Shown piece by piece: positions 45,601 to 54,260 of a stretch of 64,000 bases of DNA. The notes beneath the pieces are model-generated. The model was not told the origin of the DNA. It ran no database searches and saw nothing but the letters and a program-made list of their open reading frames with translations. The position numbers and the translations under genes were made by a program. The stretch spans positions 1,550,001-1,614,000 of the forward strand of contig CAWIIF010000004.1 in NCBI GenBank assembly GCA_963836015.1, read 5' to 3'. Origin of the DNA: CAWCDJ01 sp963836015 (GTDB taxonomy: Bacteria; Acidobacteriota; Terriglobia; Bryobacterales; Bryobacteraceae). Each line of letters opens with the position of its first letter. Positions within the stretch are counted from its first letter, which is position 1.

Positions 45601-46914
45601 AATCTCTTCGAGAGACAGGTATTGTTTACCGGTGTCCCAGAGATTCGGGAGATGGCCGGCCAGCAGGCGAAGCGCGGCAGTGGCGCCGGCCTCGTCACCA
45701 CGCACCAGCACGGCAGGCTGCTTGCCGAATGCCTTGTCCACGACGCGCAATTCTCCCTGGCCCTCGGCAAGCGCGGGTTCGGCGGATGCCGACGCCGTAT
45801 CTTCGGCCAGAAGTTTGCGCGCCGCTTCCTGTCCGAGCTCGGAGCTTTCGGCAACGACGGACTTCGTCTTGACGTCGCGCGGTGCGGCGGCGCTCGCGGG
45901 CGTAGCGAGCGGCAAGGTGATGCCTGTGGTTTCCAGCCCCATGCGGGCAGCCAGGTTAGCCATTGCGATTCCCGCACTGCCGGCGGGAACGTAGAGATGT
46001 CCGTCCAGGTTCGAAGGGATGGGCATCTTGGCGGTCCCACGGAAAAGGCCGTGCATGGTGTAAAGCGTCGCGAGGTCGAGCCGGGATGGAGCGCCGCCCT
46101 CGCCCTCAGGCGTCGCCGCGCCGTCCACGGCGGGCGTCGCGGCGGCGGAGGCGGTTGGGGCGGGGATTGCGGCCAGCGGTTTCGAACTGACGGCGGATAC
46201 TGTTTCGCCGTTCGCGGTGACTACCAGCTCGTGAACGCCGGCGAGGCGGTCTACGGCCGCTTGGAGCGCGGCGCTCGTCACAGCCGAGCGCGACTCGACG
46301 AAGGCGCGGTTGATTCCCGCTTTGCCTTTGAGATACGTGATGCCGGTGGTCTGCGCCGTGTCGCCGACCGCGTGAGCGATCGCGGTCACCTGCTCGCCAG
46401 GGACGCGCCAGACGTAAGGCGCTCGGGCGGCAAAGGCTTCAGCCGCCGCCAGCAGGCCGGCCTCATCGTGGCCGAGCACGACCAGGGTGCCTTCCAGCGC
46501 GAAGACGCCACCTTCCCCTGCCTGGAGCTTGGCTCCGAGTTGGCCGGCCGCGCCGGCAAGGCGCGATGGGGTGGAGCCGGAGCCGATGTAGATCCGGCCG
46601 CCATCGGAGCGGTCAGCGGCTGCGGAGATCACGACAGGCGGAGTGAATCCGGTCGTGGCAAATCCGAGGCGCGCGGCGATATCGGCTGCGGCCGCGTTCT
46701 CCTCGGCGGTCGGGTGCTCGGGAACCACTACCTTGCCAGCGATAAAATCGACGACGCCGTCGCCGTTGGTGTCGTTCAGGATCCATCCGACCGCGAATGG
46801 ATCCGGCAAATGGTTTCTTACCGGCTCCGCGGGTTGGTACGCAACCGTCGACGAGAGCGCAAAAAGCAGCCCGAAAATCGCCAGAACTCCCAGGGCATTC
46901 CTGGACATCAGCAC
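42643..46914 (-). CDS. Very large secreted M14-type zinc carboxypeptidase
   Basis: 1423 residues, signal peptide at 1-25. Near the N-terminus DTNGDGVVD (48-56) matches a calcium-binding dockerin/EF-hand-like loop. Residues 60-1000 are unassigned repeats of alpha/beta and beta character, including PTAEENAAAADIAARLGF and a second similar block near 330. The peptidase domain is C-terminal: zinc ligands His1097 and Glu1100 (RQHANEV), then ITNADGAE and a third His at about 1200 (NPHGYPSHEW), the spacing of M14 enzymes. The C-terminus is Gly/Pro rich. It may degrade peptides or peptidoglycan outside the cell and feed the adjacent receptor. It is divergent from the enolase-superfamily gene at 47155. 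Confidence 0.85.
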   Translation of the reverse strand: MLMSRNALGVLAIFGLLFALSSTVAYQPAEPVRNHLPDPFAVGWILNDTNGDGVVDFIAGKVVVPEHPTAEENAAAADIAARLGFATTGFTPPVVISAAADRSDGGRIYIGSGSTPSRLAGAAGQLGAKLQAGEGGVFALEGTLVVLGHDEAGLLAAAEAFAARAPYVWRVPGEQVTAIAHAVGDTAQTTGITYLKGKAGINRAFVESRSAVTSAALQAAVDRLAGVHELVVTANGETVSAVSSKPLAAIPAPTASAAATPAVDGAATPEGEGGAPSRLDLATLYTMHGLFRGTAKMPIPSNLDGHLYVPAGSAGIAMANLAARMGLETTGITLPLATPASAAAPRDVKTKSVVAESSELGQEAARKLLAEDTASASAEPALAEGQGELRVVDKAFGKQPAVLVRGDEAGATAALRLLAGHLPNLWDTGKQYLSLEEIRYDLHRFFSLRSGAGQASVALYRLEKWAGEIRNAKSATVKVYVDVADPGLKEMVRSEVQKRLNVSDLNVEVGSLRAGTQCCEKLPALHYHPAAYKFQQGEPAFQEDLMIPWEGTRLLKAVKAAEPKLKPGERVRLVARVSEGPEMRLKLKKQIQEMLPKSSQVEVLCAFKPGLSWLMDEIAPQIKGKAAAVRIEFKKNEDPSRMRVMYSEARWVHELYPVDELLARYLSIPLEKIELAEFEGSPKGPTYRVHAYDAAGKEILSREFTVTTVEHPYNGVMPEYEKVQVDTGWVRLESGSQVILDQRIPTDIEKFWEHYQKDTLPKIFRTVLSRAHGEVRPEFAPPFDTLKIDFHLSEPNYELGIDKERISSLEALQEDTFYSTENFVNMMGDLEAGRAMTYAGRIIPIVHSSEDGKDGRVHIEFYAKPAGNPMVELDWTDTQGNRHQRKRDFWVLTGAMQPRLIQARVAGGGPTSLTWMLPADFKDDRYDDWVKLEGRDQVERSIFPAEQARGQLRYLEAMHSAGLYTDELAYPYLHDMGFEFDLPVPLAAKVDSPAPREYVSFKVQPPATRRPMISDYSGRLKRSQLVQWDEPVSPDESASVLAELAENPGVNVYWMGRSYLGENLWAADVTLPTPSTLRSPAKETTLKATIVYSGRQHANEVSSTSHILKLGEQLVSDPETRAMLKQVNVVLHPITNADGAELSVQLAEITPNNMLHPGYHGALAADVSVGQTENDPVYPESRTRRQLLEEWLPDAFLNPHGYPSHEWVQPFSEYSGWVTNREGANNGRTWWIPRGWFTSLGYLRDDTHVYSEKIAYELQDRIVQAERNVPGLLDLENRMNARYQRFGQRWQPQNMQQPVVNGIRIYMGLKGTAGGRGGAGGTQTAPGSGGVGGISPDVTWDSGYTEAPDETAHGDYMRLMASAGLAFDRVHLEYLAHGKLRIHRTEREQAGKVTWRIERLRPNLPASEPEPARTDNPTGGANQ

Positions 46915-47154
46915 CTCCGGTGGGTGAAATGGCCGTTATTCTATCGCAGAGTAACGATCCAAGGATTCGACCGGGAACCGAAGAAGCGCCGCCGAGCCGT
47001 GGGCGTGCCGGGTGAAGATCGTGTTGAGCGATCTTACCACAGCGCCGGGGCAAGCCGAAAATCCGGCACACAGGCGAAGGTGAATGACGGCCTGCCTTGG
47101 CCTCCGACGTTCGGGAGCCCGCATTTTGGTGCAACAGGATATAGTTATGTAGCC

Positions 47155-48522
47155 ATGAGTGTCACGAGGCAGAGAACCATCAGCCGCCGCGGAATCATGC
47201 GGCGCGCGGCTGCCGCCGCTATGTTGGGACCCTTGTTCAAGGCGACCCAGGGATCGGTAAGTGCCCAATCGCAAGTCAACCGGAACTCCGCTCCGAGCGA
47301 CCTGAAAATCACGGATATGCGCGCGTGCCGCATCGCCGCCAATTACGACTATCCGATCATCAAGATCTACACCAACCAGGACGTATACGGTTTGGGAGAA
47401 GTGCGCGATGCGGGCGTGGAGGGCATCGCCCTAATCCTTAAACCGCACCTGGTTGGGAAGAACCCGCTCAACATCGAAGGCAATCTGCGCGCCTTGCGCC
47501 AATTTGCCGGCCCTGGACGGATGGGCGGAGGATACAGCGCCGTGGATATGGCCCTGCACGATATCACGGGCAAGGTCTACGGGGTGCCGGCGTACCGTCT
47601 CGTCGGCGAGAAGGTGCGGGACCGCATCCGTATCTATGCCGACACTACCGACCACAAAGACCCCAAGATTTACGCCGAGCGGATGCGCAAGCGGAAAGAG
47701 ATGGGGCTCACCTTCTTCAAGATGGATTTGCATACCGAGTTAGTTGCCGACCGTCCCGGCGCGGTCAACGAGCGCGGCGTGGCCACGGAAAAAGGCCTGG
47801 GATATCTCTGCGAGTACATCGAGGCCATCCGCGACGTCATCGGCTGGGGCGTCCCGCTGGCCGCCGATCACTTCGGGCCCCTGAACGTCAAAGACGCCAT
47901 TCGCTACGCCAGGGCCTTCGAAAAGTATCAACTGTCCTGGGCGGAAGACCTGGTGCCCTGGCCCAACTGGCAAGGCTTGAAGGAAATCCGCAACAACACC
48001 ACCACCCCGGTGCTCACCGGCGAGGATGTCTTCGGGTTGCGCAATGGCTTCGACGTGCTCATCGACAATCGCGCGGTGGACGCGATTCATCCGGATATCG
48101 AAACCTCGGGCGGCTTGCTCGAAACCAAGCGGATCGCCGATTACGCCGCGCTGGCCGGTGTTCAGGTGGCGATGCACCACGCCGGATCGCCGGTGGGCGG
48201 CTTCGCGGGGTATCACTGCGCCGCCACTTTCTCAAACTTCCTGGCAATGGAGAACCACGCGCTCGACATGCCCTGGTGGCAGGACCTGGTGACCGGTGTG
48301 CCGAAGCCGATCATCGACAAAGGTTATGTGACGGTTCCGGAAAGGCCTGGCCTGGGCATCGAACTGAACGACGCGGTGCTCAAGGAACACCTGCGCCGGC
48401 CCGGGTATTTCGAGCCGACTCCGATGTTCGACGACCCGATCGTCTCCGGCTTCGATCCCGGCGGAGCGTGGCCTCACTACGACGAAAACGGCAAGTGGTG
48501 CAACTGTGTCAGCTACCAGTAG
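47155..48522 (+). CDS. Enolase-superfamily sugar-acid dehydratase (mandelate racemase group), Tat-exported
   Basis: 456 residues from ATG 47155. The open frame extends far upstream, but that part is antisense to the M14 gene. The N-terminus has a Tat signal (ISRRGIMRRAAAAAM). Metal ligands are Asp238 (LAADHFGPL), Glu264 (SWAEDLVP) and Glu290 (LTGEDVFG), with a general-base Lys189 (FFKMD) and His341/342 (AMHHAGSP), as in galactonate/gluconate dehydratase-like enzymes. It would abstract a proton alpha to a carboxylate; the exact substrate is unreadable. The cupin gene starts inside its last codons (17-bp overlap), so the two are co-translated. Confidence 0.88.
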   Translation: MSVTRQRTISRRGIMRRAAAAAMLGPLFKATQGSVSAQSQVNRNSAPSDLKITDMRACRIAANYDYPIIKIYTNQDVYGLGEVRDAGVEGIALILKPHLVGKNPLNIEGNLRALRQFAGPGRMGGGYSAVDMALHDITGKVYGVPAYRLVGEKVRDRIRIYADTTDHKDPKIYAERMRKRKEMGLTFFKMDLHTELVADRPGAVNERGVATEKGLGYLCEYIEAIRDVIGWGVPLAADHFGPLNVKDAIRYARAFEKYQLSWAEDLVPWPNWQGLKEIRNNTTTPVLTGEDVFGLRNGFDVLIDNRAVDAIHPDIETSGGLLETKRIADYAALAGVQVAMHHAGSPVGGFAGYHCAATFSNFLAMENHALDMPWWQDLVTGVPKPIIDKGYVTVPERPGLGIELNDAVLKEHLRRPGYFEPTPMFDDPIVSGFDPGGAWPHYDENGKWCNCVSYQ

Positions 48523-49381
48523 GACGTTGGCCGCGGCCTGGCTCGTGGCCGCGCTCCGCCTCAGCGCCGCGGACCCCACGTACCTCCACCGCTACATTCC
48601 GCAGGTGCAACCGCAGCCGGGCGACCTTACCTCGAATGCCCGCTCCGCCGCCTACCGCCCCGTATTCGGCATCGGCGATCCACAGGCCGGCCAGTTGAAA
48701 GGCATCGCGCGGTACGGCGAATTGACCGTGGGTCCGGGCGGCGCCAGCGCCATCGTCAGCTATCCCGCCGAGGAGCAGATCTACTTCGTGCTGGATGGCA
48801 CGGGAACCCTGTTGTACGCGGACCAGAAAGCGCCGCTGCGAAAGAACGATTTCCTCTACCTGCCGCCCGGAGTCGAACACGGCATCCTCACAACTCCGGA
48901 GCAGACCATCCGCCTGCTCGTGATGGGATTCAAGATTCCCTCGGGGGTCACCGTGGCCGCGCCAGCGAAGCTGATGCTGGCGAATGCGGACGATGTCCCG
49001 CTGGTCCAGCTCGCGAGTCACGGGCCGACCACGCTGTTCAAACTGCTCATGGGCACTACACGAAGCACCCGCGACAAGCTCGCGGCGGCCAACCAGATGA
49101 CCAGCCTGTTCATCATGGATTTCGCTCCCGGCGGCACCAACATCCCGCATCACCACGAGATGGAAGAGGAGATTTACTACGTCCTCAGGGGCCACGGCGA
49201 CATGGTGGCCGGCGGCGGCGCCGACGGTAACGAGGGCCGCCACCCGGCCCGCGAGGGCGATGCGTACTTCATCCGCCTGAACGCCACGGTCGGGTTCTAC
49301 AGCGCTTCGAAGCCCGGCGAAGATCACGATCTGATCCTCGCCGTCCGCTCCAGCTTCCCGTTCCCGCGGACGGGGCGATAG
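48506..49381 (+). CDS. Secreted bicupin
   Basis: 291 residues from GTG 48506 inside the end of the enolase-superfamily gene. A signal peptide (about 1-21) precedes two cupin barrels: the first around 70-140 (EEQIYFVLDGTGTLLY, LYLPPGVEHGI) and the second around 200-280 (IPHHHEMEEEIYYVLRGHG). The HHH...E cluster in the second is a metal site. Cupins next to sugar-acid dehydratases often act on or sense the same sugar acids, so a dioxygenase, isomerase or binding role is plausible; which one cannot be told. Confidence 0.8.
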   Translation: MSATSRTLAAAWLVAALRLSAADPTYLHRYIPQVQPQPGDLTSNARSAAYRPVFGIGDPQAGQLKGIARYGELTVGPGGASAIVSYPAEEQIYFVLDGTGTLLYADQKAPLRKNDFLYLPPGVEHGILTTPEQTIRLLVMGFKIPSGVTVAAPAKLMLANADDVPLVQLASHGPTTLFKLLMGTTRSTRDKLAAANQMTSLFIMDFAPGGTNIPHHHEMEEEIYYVLRGHGDMVAGGGADGNEGRHPAREGDAYFIRLNATVGFYSASKPGEDHDLILAVRSSFPFPRTGR

Positions 49382-49433
49382 GGTAAACGCATGTAGACAA
49401 GCTACTGCCTGTGGGAGTAGAATCCCTACAGCC

Positions 49434-49799
49434 GTGCGCAAACGGGAAGGCTATAAGAGTGGGGTCGAGTTGCTCCAGGGCACGCTCGACATGCTGATTC
49501 TGCAGACGCTGCGCCGCGGGCCGCAGCATGGCTATGGCATCGCCCAGGCGATCCGCTCAGGCTCCGGCGAGGTTCTGCAAGCGGAAACCGGGTCCCTGTA
49601 CCCGGCATTGCACAGGCTGGAAAAGCAGGGCTGGATCAAATCCGAATGGAGATCTTCGGAGCACCGCCAGCGCGCCAGATATTACCAGCTCACCGGTGCC
49701 GGGAAGAAGCAGCTCATCAGCGAGCATAGCCGGTGGAAACAGCTGAGCGCCGCGATTGTCCGCCTGATGAATCCGAGTGAAGAAGGGGGTGATGCATGA
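49434..49799 (+). CDS. PadR-family transcriptional regulator
   Basis: 121 residues from GTG 49434. The winged helix is clear (LLQGTLDMLILQTLRRGPQHGYGIAQAI ... LYPALHRLEKQGWIKSEW, quoted in parts), followed by a short C-terminal helix. Its stop overlaps the next start by 4 bp (ATGA). PadR genes coupled to duplicated-FtsX permeases are a recurrent acidobacterial pair, and the regulator presumably controls its partner. Confidence 0.88.
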   Translation: MRKREGYKSGVELLQGTLDMLILQTLRRGPQHGYGIAQAIRSGSGEVLQAETGSLYPALHRLEKQGWIKSEWRSSEHRQRARYYQLTGAGKKQLISEHSRWKQLSAAIVRLMNPSEEGGDA

Positions 49800-52438
49800 G
49801 CCTCGGTCTGGACCGGCTATTTCGCCGCAAGCGGAGCGACCAGGAGTTGGACGAGGAAATTCAAGCCCACCTGGCCATGGCTACCCGCGACCGCACGGAA
49901 CTAGGGGAAGATCCGCAGGCCGCCGCACTGGCCGCCCGCCGCGAGTTCGGCAACCGCACGCTCATCCAGGAGATCACCCGCGAAATGTGGGGATGGAGCG
50001 CCCTGACGACGCTCTGGCAGGACGTCCGCTACGCCTTGCGCGGAATGCGCCGCAACCCCGGATTTACGGCCGTTGCAGTTCTCTCGCTGGCCCTCGGGAT
50101 CGGCGCCAACACGGCCATCTTCAGCCTGATCAACGCCCTGATGCTGCGCACGCTGCCGATCCACGATCCCGGGCGATTGGTCGAACTGCTCTTCAAAGCT
50201 CCGGCGCAGGACCATTTCAACGCCTTCGACTGGCGGAACTACCAGCACTACCGCGAGAACAATCATGTGTTCTCGGGACTGATTGCGGCGTCCGACACAC
50301 CCTTCGCCATACATGGTGACGGACTGGAACCGGAGATCATGCGCGGCGGATTCGTATCCACAAATTACTTCTCGACGCTAGGCGTGAATCCGGTGCTGGG
50401 CCGCCTCATCGGCCCGGAAGACGGCAGCCCGGGCTCGCCCGCCAACGTCGCGGTGGTGAGTTGGTCCTACTGGAAGAACCGCTTCAACTCCGACCGGGCG
50501 ATCGTTGGAAGGCAAATCAGCGATGGCAACCACCCGCTGACCATTGTCGGAGTTGCCCCCAAAGGCTTCGCTGGCCTGGAGCCGGCCAACCCTCAAGACA
50601 TCTGGTTACCGCTGACTGCTCACAACCCGGGCAACGCCACTACCGCGCGGTACTGGTTGAAGTTGGCAGCGCGTCTGAAGCCGGGTGTATCCATCGAGCA
50701 GGCCCGCGCAGAGATGAACGTCTTGTGGCAGTGGACCCTCGAGGAGGAATTCAAAGCCAATGACGATCGCACCGTTCGCGACTGGAAAATGGAGGTGCAG
50801 CCGGCGGGGGCCGGTCTTTCGCACTTGCGCGATCAGTTTGGCAAGCCGGCGCTGGTGCTGATGGCCGTCGTGACGCTGCTGTTGCTGATCGCTTGCGCCA
50901 ATATTGCCAGCCTCCTCCTTGCGCGTGGTGCGGCCCGCCGGCGGGAAATGGCCGTGCGCGTCTCGCTGGGCGCCGGCCGGCTTCGCCTCCTGCGGCAGGA
51001 ACTAACGGAGGCTGTGCTGCTTTCCGCGTGGGGTGGGCTGTTCGGCATCCTCCTGGCAAATTGGGGCACGGGCCTGCTGGTGCGGATTATGGGGAGCGGA
51101 CGGGAGCGCGTCGAACTCCAGGCGCGTCCCGATCTGGTGGTGCTGCTCTTCACCGCCGGAATCGCCCTCCTCACCGGCATCCTGTTCGGACTGGCGCCCG
51201 CCTGGCAGACTTTCCGTTCCACTCCCATGTCTTTCCTTCGCGAATCCGCGAGGGCCGGCGAAACCCGCCTGAGCCGGCGTTTTGGCAAGATCCTGGTGGT
51301 GGCGCAGGTGGCGCTCTCGGTTGCGCTGCTGAGCGCCGCCAGTTTGTTCGTCCGCCACCTGTCACAACTGGAACATCTTGCCCTGGGCTTCCAACGCGAC
51401 CATGTTCTGCTGGTGGATCTCAACGCGGCAGGCAGCGGCTATGAGGGCGATCGATTGTCCCGCGCCTACCAGGAACTGCTGGGGCGTCTGGAAGCCATCC
51501 CGGGCGTGCGTTCCGCTACCGCGTGCGGGTACTTTCCGATGGCCGGCGTGGGAGCGATGCGCCCCGCGACCGTAGAGGGCTATCAGGCCAAGCCCGGCGA
51601 ACGCCGCTTCCTCTCGGAAAACTGGGTTGCGCCCCGGTACTTTGCGACCTTCGGAATTCCCCTGCTGATGGGGCGCGATTTCAGCTTTCAGGACCAAGGC
51701 CGCCCGCGCGTGGCCATCGTGAATCGAACGCTGGTCCGCTACTTTTTCGGGGATCGCAACCCCATCGGACGATACATCGTCTTCGACGGCGACAGCCAGC
51801 CATTTGAGATCGTGGGGGTGGTGGGCGACGCGAAGTCCGGTGATATGCGTGAGTCGGCGTCGCGTTTCGTTTACTTCAACAGTTTCCAGATGGGCCGCAA
51901 CTATTCCCATTTTGCGCTCATGACCACGGTGGAACCGGAGGCAGTGGCGGGTGACGTACGCCGCGTGGTGCGGGGATTGTTAAAGACCGTGGCCGTCGAG
52001 AATGTGAGGACGCTGGAGGGCCAAGTGGATGGCGCTATCGTTCCCGAACGCCTCAGCGCCATGTTGTCCGGGTTGTTCAGCGCGCTGGGCGCGGTGCTCG
52101 CAGCCCTGGGCCTTTACGGGCTGCTGGCGTATACGGTGGCACGGCGCATCAACGAGATCGGAATCCGCGTGGCGCTCGGTGCGACGCGCACGGATATCAC
52201 CCGCATGGTGCTGCGAGAGGCGTTCGGAATAAGCTCCGCCGGCCTGGTCATTGGCGCGCTGCTGGCGCACTGGGGCAAACGCTTCGTCGCGAGTCTGATC
52301 CCGGGCCTCCCCGTCCAGAGCGTAGTTCCGATTCTCTTTGGCGCGACAGTGATGGGGGCACTCGTTCTGCTTGCCGCGTATACGCCGGCACGCCGGGCGA
52401 CTCGCGTGTCTCCGATGGAAGCCTTGCGCTACGAATAG
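49796..52438 (+). CDS. ADOP-type duplicated FtsX/MacB permease
   Basis: 880 residues. A cytoplasmic N-terminus with a short helical motif (LDEEIQAHLAMATRD) leads to TM1 (about 88-112, VLSLALGIGANTAIFSLI), a MacB-like periplasmic domain, an FtsX domain with three helices (about 345-465, TLLLLIACANIASLLLARGA), a second periplasmic domain and a C-terminal FtsX domain (about 755-875) ending in TPARRATRVSPMEALRYE. No ATPase gene is adjacent, as usual for this family ('orphan' permeases). Role in antimicrobial-peptide or lipid export or mechanotransmission is unproven. Coupled to the PadR gene by a 4-bp overlap. Confidence 0.9.
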   Translation: MSLGLDRLFRRKRSDQELDEEIQAHLAMATRDRTELGEDPQAAALAARREFGNRTLIQEITREMWGWSALTTLWQDVRYALRGMRRNPGFTAVAVLSLALGIGANTAIFSLINALMLRTLPIHDPGRLVELLFKAPAQDHFNAFDWRNYQHYRENNHVFSGLIAASDTPFAIHGDGLEPEIMRGGFVSTNYFSTLGVNPVLGRLIGPEDGSPGSPANVAVVSWSYWKNRFNSDRAIVGRQISDGNHPLTIVGVAPKGFAGLEPANPQDIWLPLTAHNPGNATTARYWLKLAARLKPGVSIEQARAEMNVLWQWTLEEEFKANDDRTVRDWKMEVQPAGAGLSHLRDQFGKPALVLMAVVTLLLLIACANIASLLLARGAARRREMAVRVSLGAGRLRLLRQELTEAVLLSAWGGLFGILLANWGTGLLVRIMGSGRERVELQARPDLVVLLFTAGIALLTGILFGLAPAWQTFRSTPMSFLRESARAGETRLSRRFGKILVVAQVALSVALLSAASLFVRHLSQLEHLALGFQRDHVLLVDLNAAGSGYEGDRLSRAYQELLGRLEAIPGVRSATACGYFPMAGVGAMRPATVEGYQAKPGERRFLSENWVAPRYFATFGIPLLMGRDFSFQDQGRPRVAIVNRTLVRYFFGDRNPIGRYIVFDGDSQPFEIVGVVGDAKSGDMRESASRFVYFNSFQMGRNYSHFALMTTVEPEAVAGDVRRVVRGLLKTVAVENVRTLEGQVDGAIVPERLSAMLSGLFSALGAVLAALGLYGLLAYTVARRINEIGIRVALGATRTDITRMVLREAFGISSAGLVIGALLAHWGKRFVASLIPGLPVQSVVPILFGATVMGALVLLAAYTPARRATRVSPMEALRYE

Positions 52439-52440
52439 AC

Positions 52441-52871
52441 GTGTCCCGCACGCGCGCTGTCAGAGGCCCCGAAGCGGTTTACATGCAGGGCATGGGGACC
52501 ACAGCCGCCTGGCAGGACGGACCGAATGGCGGGCCATGCGCGACGACCGGTACACCTACGCGATCTATCGCCGCGATCGCTCCGAACTTCTGTTCGACAA
52601 CGTCGCGGATCCGTATCAGCTCAAAAATCTTGCGGGGGACCGCGCCCACAATGCCAAACTGACGCACTACCGGGCGGGACTCCGGCGGTGGATGAAGGAG
52701 CACAACGACCAGTTCGAGAGCTGTACGTGGTACCGCGATCACTGGACCAACGACCGCAATATCGTCGATACCGCGAGCGGCGTCAAGCAGGACCTTGCCG
52801 CGCTCGCGGACATCGTTCGGCAGACATCTCAGGAGATCGGAGTACCGGACCCCTCTCAGTCGAAGAAGTGA
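52441..52871 (+). pseudogene. C-terminal remnant of a sulfatase
   Basis: Two frames joined at about 52521 read as the end of an arylsulfatase: EAVYMQGMGTTAAWQDG, then TEWRAMRDDRYTYAIYRRD and LFDNVADPYQLKNLAGD, followed by a helical tail ending KK at 52871. Only about 140 residues remain of a normal 450-550; the catalytic Cys/Ser motif is missing. It starts immediately after the ADOP gene and its stop overlaps the end of the convergent enolase-superfamily gene by 16 bp. Confidence 0.7.
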
Positions 52872-54172
52872 CGGTCGTCCTCCGACAGGTGCGCCTTAGC
52901 TGCCTGCACCTTGAACGTGACACCGAGGCCCGGCCGGTCCCAGACATCGATGAAGCCGCGTTTGACGATCGGGTCCGGCAACCCGTCGACGATGTCATAC
53001 CACCACTCGGGCTGGCCCACCGGATACTCGAAGGCGATGTAGTTTTGGGGCAGGCTGGCCGCCATGTGAACATGTGCGGCGAGCCCTATCAGCCCATCGA
53101 AGATTCCATGGGGGGCGACGAGGATGCCGTGAATGTCGGCATATTCCGCGATCCACTTCAATTCCGCGATCCCTCCGACATCTTCCGGATCGGGGCCGAT
53201 GACATTGACAGCCTGTTTTTCGATGAGGTCCTTGAAGTTCTCCCGTAGATAGATCTGTTCTCCGGTATGAATCGGGATCGTCGTACTCTGCGTTACTTCC
53301 CGAAAAAGATCGGCGTTGGGGTAAGGCGTGTAGTCGCCGGTAATCAGGTCTTCGAGCCACGTGATGTGGAGCGGCTCGAGCGCTCGCGCAAACGTGATCG
53401 CGTCTTTCACGGTCCAGCCCGGCCCGCAGTCGAGGGCCAGCCCGATTTCATCGCCCAGAACCTTCTTCATCGCCTGGACGCAGGCGACGACATTTTCGAG
53501 GCCGCGTTCCGTCATGAGTCCACGATCGGAGTGCGGTGGTCCTGTGCGCGGATCGTCGTACCACGAGTTGGGCACGGCGCGCACCATGGCCGGTTGGTGG
53601 AAGCCGACTGCCTGTTTGATCAGGGTGAAACCCTCTTTGGCCTCCTTCATCTTGGCCATGGTCTCGGCGTAGTCTTGCGGAGTTTGGCCGCTCATGGGGA
53701 AACGGACGCCTCCGTTGTAAATCCGCACGCGGTCCCGGATCTTCCCGCCCAGCAGTTTGTACACGGGCACACCGGCAGCCTGCCCGGCGATATCCCAGAG
53801 GGCGATCTCGATCGCACTCACCGCCGAGCCCCAGGGCTTGAACGCTCCCATGCGGCGGATCTTCAGCATCACGCGCCCGACGTCCGTAGGGTCTTCGCCC
53901 AAAAGATAGTCCTTATAGAAGAGCACCATGGGCTTGAGATACGGCTTGGCGGACTCGGCCTGGCCATACCCGGAGATGCCCTGGTCCGTGACGATTCGAA
54001 CGACCGGGTTCCGGCCGATAATTGCGCACTTGAGGTCTGTGATTTTGATGGATCCATGTCCAGTCCGCTTTTCAGGGAGCGACAGACCGCCCCTCTGCTG
54101 TGCCGCAAGCGACGTTGCGGCTGCTGCCCCCGAGAGCGATCCGACAAATCCTCTTCGCGTCCAATTAGCCAT
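52856..54172 (-). CDS. Enolase-superfamily sugar-acid dehydratase, second copy, Tat-exported
   Basis: 438 residues from ATG 54172 (MANWTRRGFVG, a Tat signal); an earlier in-frame start would only add residues before that signal. Metal ligands Asp248 (LALDCGPG), Glu274 (TWLEDLI) and Glu305 (HTGEQIYL), with Lys186 and catalytic-type His355 (VAPHGIFDG), place it in the galactonate dehydratase/mandelate racemase group. It differs clearly from the copy at 47155, so the two probably use different sugar acids. The signal peptide ends near residue 25 (AAQQ). No operon partner. Confidence 0.87.
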   Translation of the reverse strand: MANWTRRGFVGSLSGAAAATSLAAQQRGGLSLPEKRTGHGSIKITDLKCAIIGRNPVVRIVTDQGISGYGQAESAKPYLKPMVLFYKDYLLGEDPTDVGRVMLKIRRMGAFKPWGSAVSAIEIALWDIAGQAAGVPVYKLLGGKIRDRVRIYNGGVRFPMSGQTPQDYAETMAKMKEAKEGFTLIKQAVGFHQPAMVRAVPNSWYDDPRTGPPHSDRGLMTERGLENVVACVQAMKKVLGDEIGLALDCGPGWTVKDAITFARALEPLHITWLEDLITGDYTPYPNADLFREVTQSTTIPIHTGEQIYLRENFKDLIEKQAVNVIGPDPEDVGGIAELKWIAEYADIHGILVAPHGIFDGLIGLAAHVHMAASLPQNYIAFEYPVGQPEWWYDIVDGLPDPIVKRGFIDVWDRPGLGVTFKVQAAKAHLSEDDRHFFD

Positions 54173-54260
54173 GAGCCAAACGATACTCCCGATCGTCGAG
54201 CCGTGCAACCGTAAGTCGGATTTGCGCGGAAGGGGGGCGGCAGCTCAAGGCATTTTCGCG

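Noticed and set aside
44956..47154. 733-codon in-frame upstream extension of the enolase-superfamily gene
   Set aside because: Antisense to the M14 peptidase gene; a Tat signal starts at 47155.
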